From: Sphaerulina vaccinii
Lineage: Eukaryota; Ascomycota; Dothideomycetes; Mycosphaerellales; Mycosphaerellaceae
NCBI GenBank assembly: GCA_022570795.1
Contig: JAKUDP010000009.1
Coordinates: 620,001-684,000 of the forward strand
Length of the DNA: 64,000 nt
Direction: 5' to 3'
A program made the translations under genes and the position numbers. Position 1 is the first letter of the stretch. Every line of letters starts with the position of its first letter. Below, piece after piece: positions 62,838 through 64,000 of this stretch. Below the pieces are notes generated by a model. It saw nothing but the letters and a program-made list of their open reading frames with translations, was not told the origin of the DNA and ran no database searches.

Positions 62838-63114
62838 ATGCAGTTCCACAACCTCATCGCCGTGCTTATGGCATTCATCACTTTCGCAGCAGCAGCTCCT
62901 GTCGAAGAGAGACAATTGAACGGCGCTCTACTTTGCCCACTGCTCGGAACACCACTATGTGGCGTGCAATGCCAACTTATCACTCAGACAAGTGGACAAT
63001 GTGCACCAAACGGGTACGGACCGATCGTGTTGAGCCGAGTCGAAGAGAGAATGTGCTGACAGTTCGATCAGGAAATGCTATTGCGCTGATGACAAGGGGA
63101 CGATCTTGAACTAG
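62838..63114 (+). CDS. Defensin-like secreted peptide (CS-alpha-beta pattern)
   Basis: Exons 62838-63013 and 63072-63114 (58-base intron GTACGG...TCAG) encode 72 residues. A signal peptide (about 1-20, HNLIAVLMAFITFAAAA) precedes a mature part of about 50 residues. After splicing there are six cysteines spaced C-x7-C-x3-C-x9-C-x5-C-x1-C: LLC, PLC, GVQC, GQC, GKCYC. The CxxxC and final CxC match the cysteine-stabilised alpha-beta fold of fungal and invertebrate defensins such as plectasin. The last two cysteines come only from exon 2, which supports the splice. Such peptides usually act on bacterial membranes or lipid II, or serve as effectors; the activity here is not known. Confidence 0.65.
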
Positions 63115-63204
63115 AAGACGAATTGTATCGAAGAAGAGGCGGAGGCGTTGAACGATACCCATAAGCTGTACAAAGCGCTGTAGAGGCCAAACAGAATCTA
63201 TGCA

Positions 63205-64000
63205 CTATAACTGTGCCGCACCCACCCTCTTCTCCTTCCCTACCACATCCTCTTCACTCCCTTCACCCTCAGTCGTCTCCTCATAAGTCATAAACTCATC
63301 ATTATCGAGCTCCCTGTATTTCCACCAGAATATAACAGTCTGCACAGCAAGCGCAATAGCCGGAGCGCCCCAAATCCAAGTTAAATAAGGATCCTTAATC
63401 GCAGGACTAATGATCTCTGAAAGCGCTTTCGACAAAGCGGTCATAGCCAAGAAAATACTCATAACCAAAGCCTTCATCCCCGGAGGACTTCTCGCGTAGG
63501 CCAATTCATAAGCTGTAACGTTACAGAAACACTCTGACAGCGCTCCGAGAGCGTAGATGGGGACTTGGACCCACACTGATATAGGGCTGACGCCAGAGCC
63601 AGTTGTACATTCTGTTGCAGCATAGCCGCAAGGTGAGGTCTTGTAGATACGCCATTGGATTATAGCGCCGATGATTCCGGAGATTGTGGCGAGGCTGAAT
63701 CCGAAGGTTATACGCGATATGCGGCCGAATTTTATGTTTGCGCGGCGGAGAGCTGGATAGATTATGTAGTTGAGGATGGGGACGGCGACGATGATTGTTA
63801 GGGGGTTGAAGTTGTTCTATCACGCGAAAGTAAGCATATGACATTTGTTGGATTGGGACGGTGTGTCTTACGAGGAGATCGTTTGGTGCTCCATTTGTGG
63901 TGAGTGTGGAACCCATTGATGTTGATACCGAGCCTATGCCACCGTCGTTGAGGTTGTATATTGGGAAGTAGAGGAAGATCGCACAAGCCAGCATCGTGCG
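63205..64000 (-). CDS. PTR2-type oligopeptide transporter, C-terminal part, 5' end outside window
   Basis: The 5' exon enters from beyond the window and runs to 63872. The next exon is 63816-63205, after a 55-base intron (GTAAGA...ATAG). The visible 247 residues hold several membrane helices and POT/PTR landmarks: LACAIFLYFPIYNLND, NNFNPLTIIVAVPILNYIIY, a Cys-containing extracellular loop, and ALSECFCNVTAYELAYARSP followed by KALVMSIFL. These proteins take up di- and tripeptides with protons at the plasma membrane. The C-terminal tail is acidic (EETTEGEGSEED). The upstream half must be read from the neighbouring sequence. Confidence 0.85.

Noticed and set aside
1..64000. Transposons, tRNA genes, CRISPR arrays or heavy RIP
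   Set aside because: No transposase or reverse transcriptase motifs, no complete A-box/B-box pair, no spaced identical repeats and no AT-rich block were seen on reading both strands.

Overview
The window is nuclear DNA of a filamentous ascomycete. Genes carry short spliceosomal introns of about 47-145 bases (mostly 48-68) with GTRAGT-like donors, and several families are fungal: AROM, UstYa-like, 2EXR/F-box-like, GT90 and Kex2-processed repeat peptides. The gene set fits Pezizomycotina, probably Dothideomycetes, but the class is inferred from general resemblance only. No transposon, tRNA, rRNA or extended AT-rich block was seen.

Left part (1-8.7 kb): a cut-off UstYa-like (DUF3328) gene, a P-loop kinase-like gene, an Ntn-type asparaginase with an extra C-terminal region, a secreted precursor made of six near-identical two-cysteine peptides separated by Lys-Arg sites, a C2H2 zinc-finger gene and a DHA2-type MFS exporter. 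UstYa oxidase, repeat precursor, exporter and regulator together resemble a fungal RiPP (dikaritin-like) locus. This is the best candidate for an undescribed system here.

Middle part (8.9-37.9 kb): a 2EXR protein; a divergent pair of mitochondrial uS15m and cytosolic uS2; the pentafunctional AROM enzyme; a secreted GH20 hexosaminidase ending 1 base from a convergent HD-family protein that lacks the HD aspartate; a monocarboxylate-type MFS transporter with a 15-base micro-exon; an M3 metallopeptidase with a frame problem; a GMC oxidoreductase broken by one in-frame TAG; an F-box-like protein; and the RAVE subunit Rav1.

Right part (37.9-64 kb): three small basic paralogues starting MA(V/I)TRSQ that share an upstream sequence block, with a three-exon cysteine-rich secreted protein among them; a 2EXR protein, a Rab GTPase, a protein kinase, the complex I subunit NDUFB8 divergent from the SWR1 ATPase; a Gly-rich surface protein, an allantoate/pantothenate-type transporter, a Thr-rich surface protein, a GT90 protein, a 2EXR-like gene lacking a start codon, a defensin-like secreted peptide (CS-alpha-beta cysteine pattern) and the 3' part of a PTR2 peptide transporter.

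Exon boundaries were derived by hand from splice signals, reading-frame continuity and family resemblance. No alignment or search was run.
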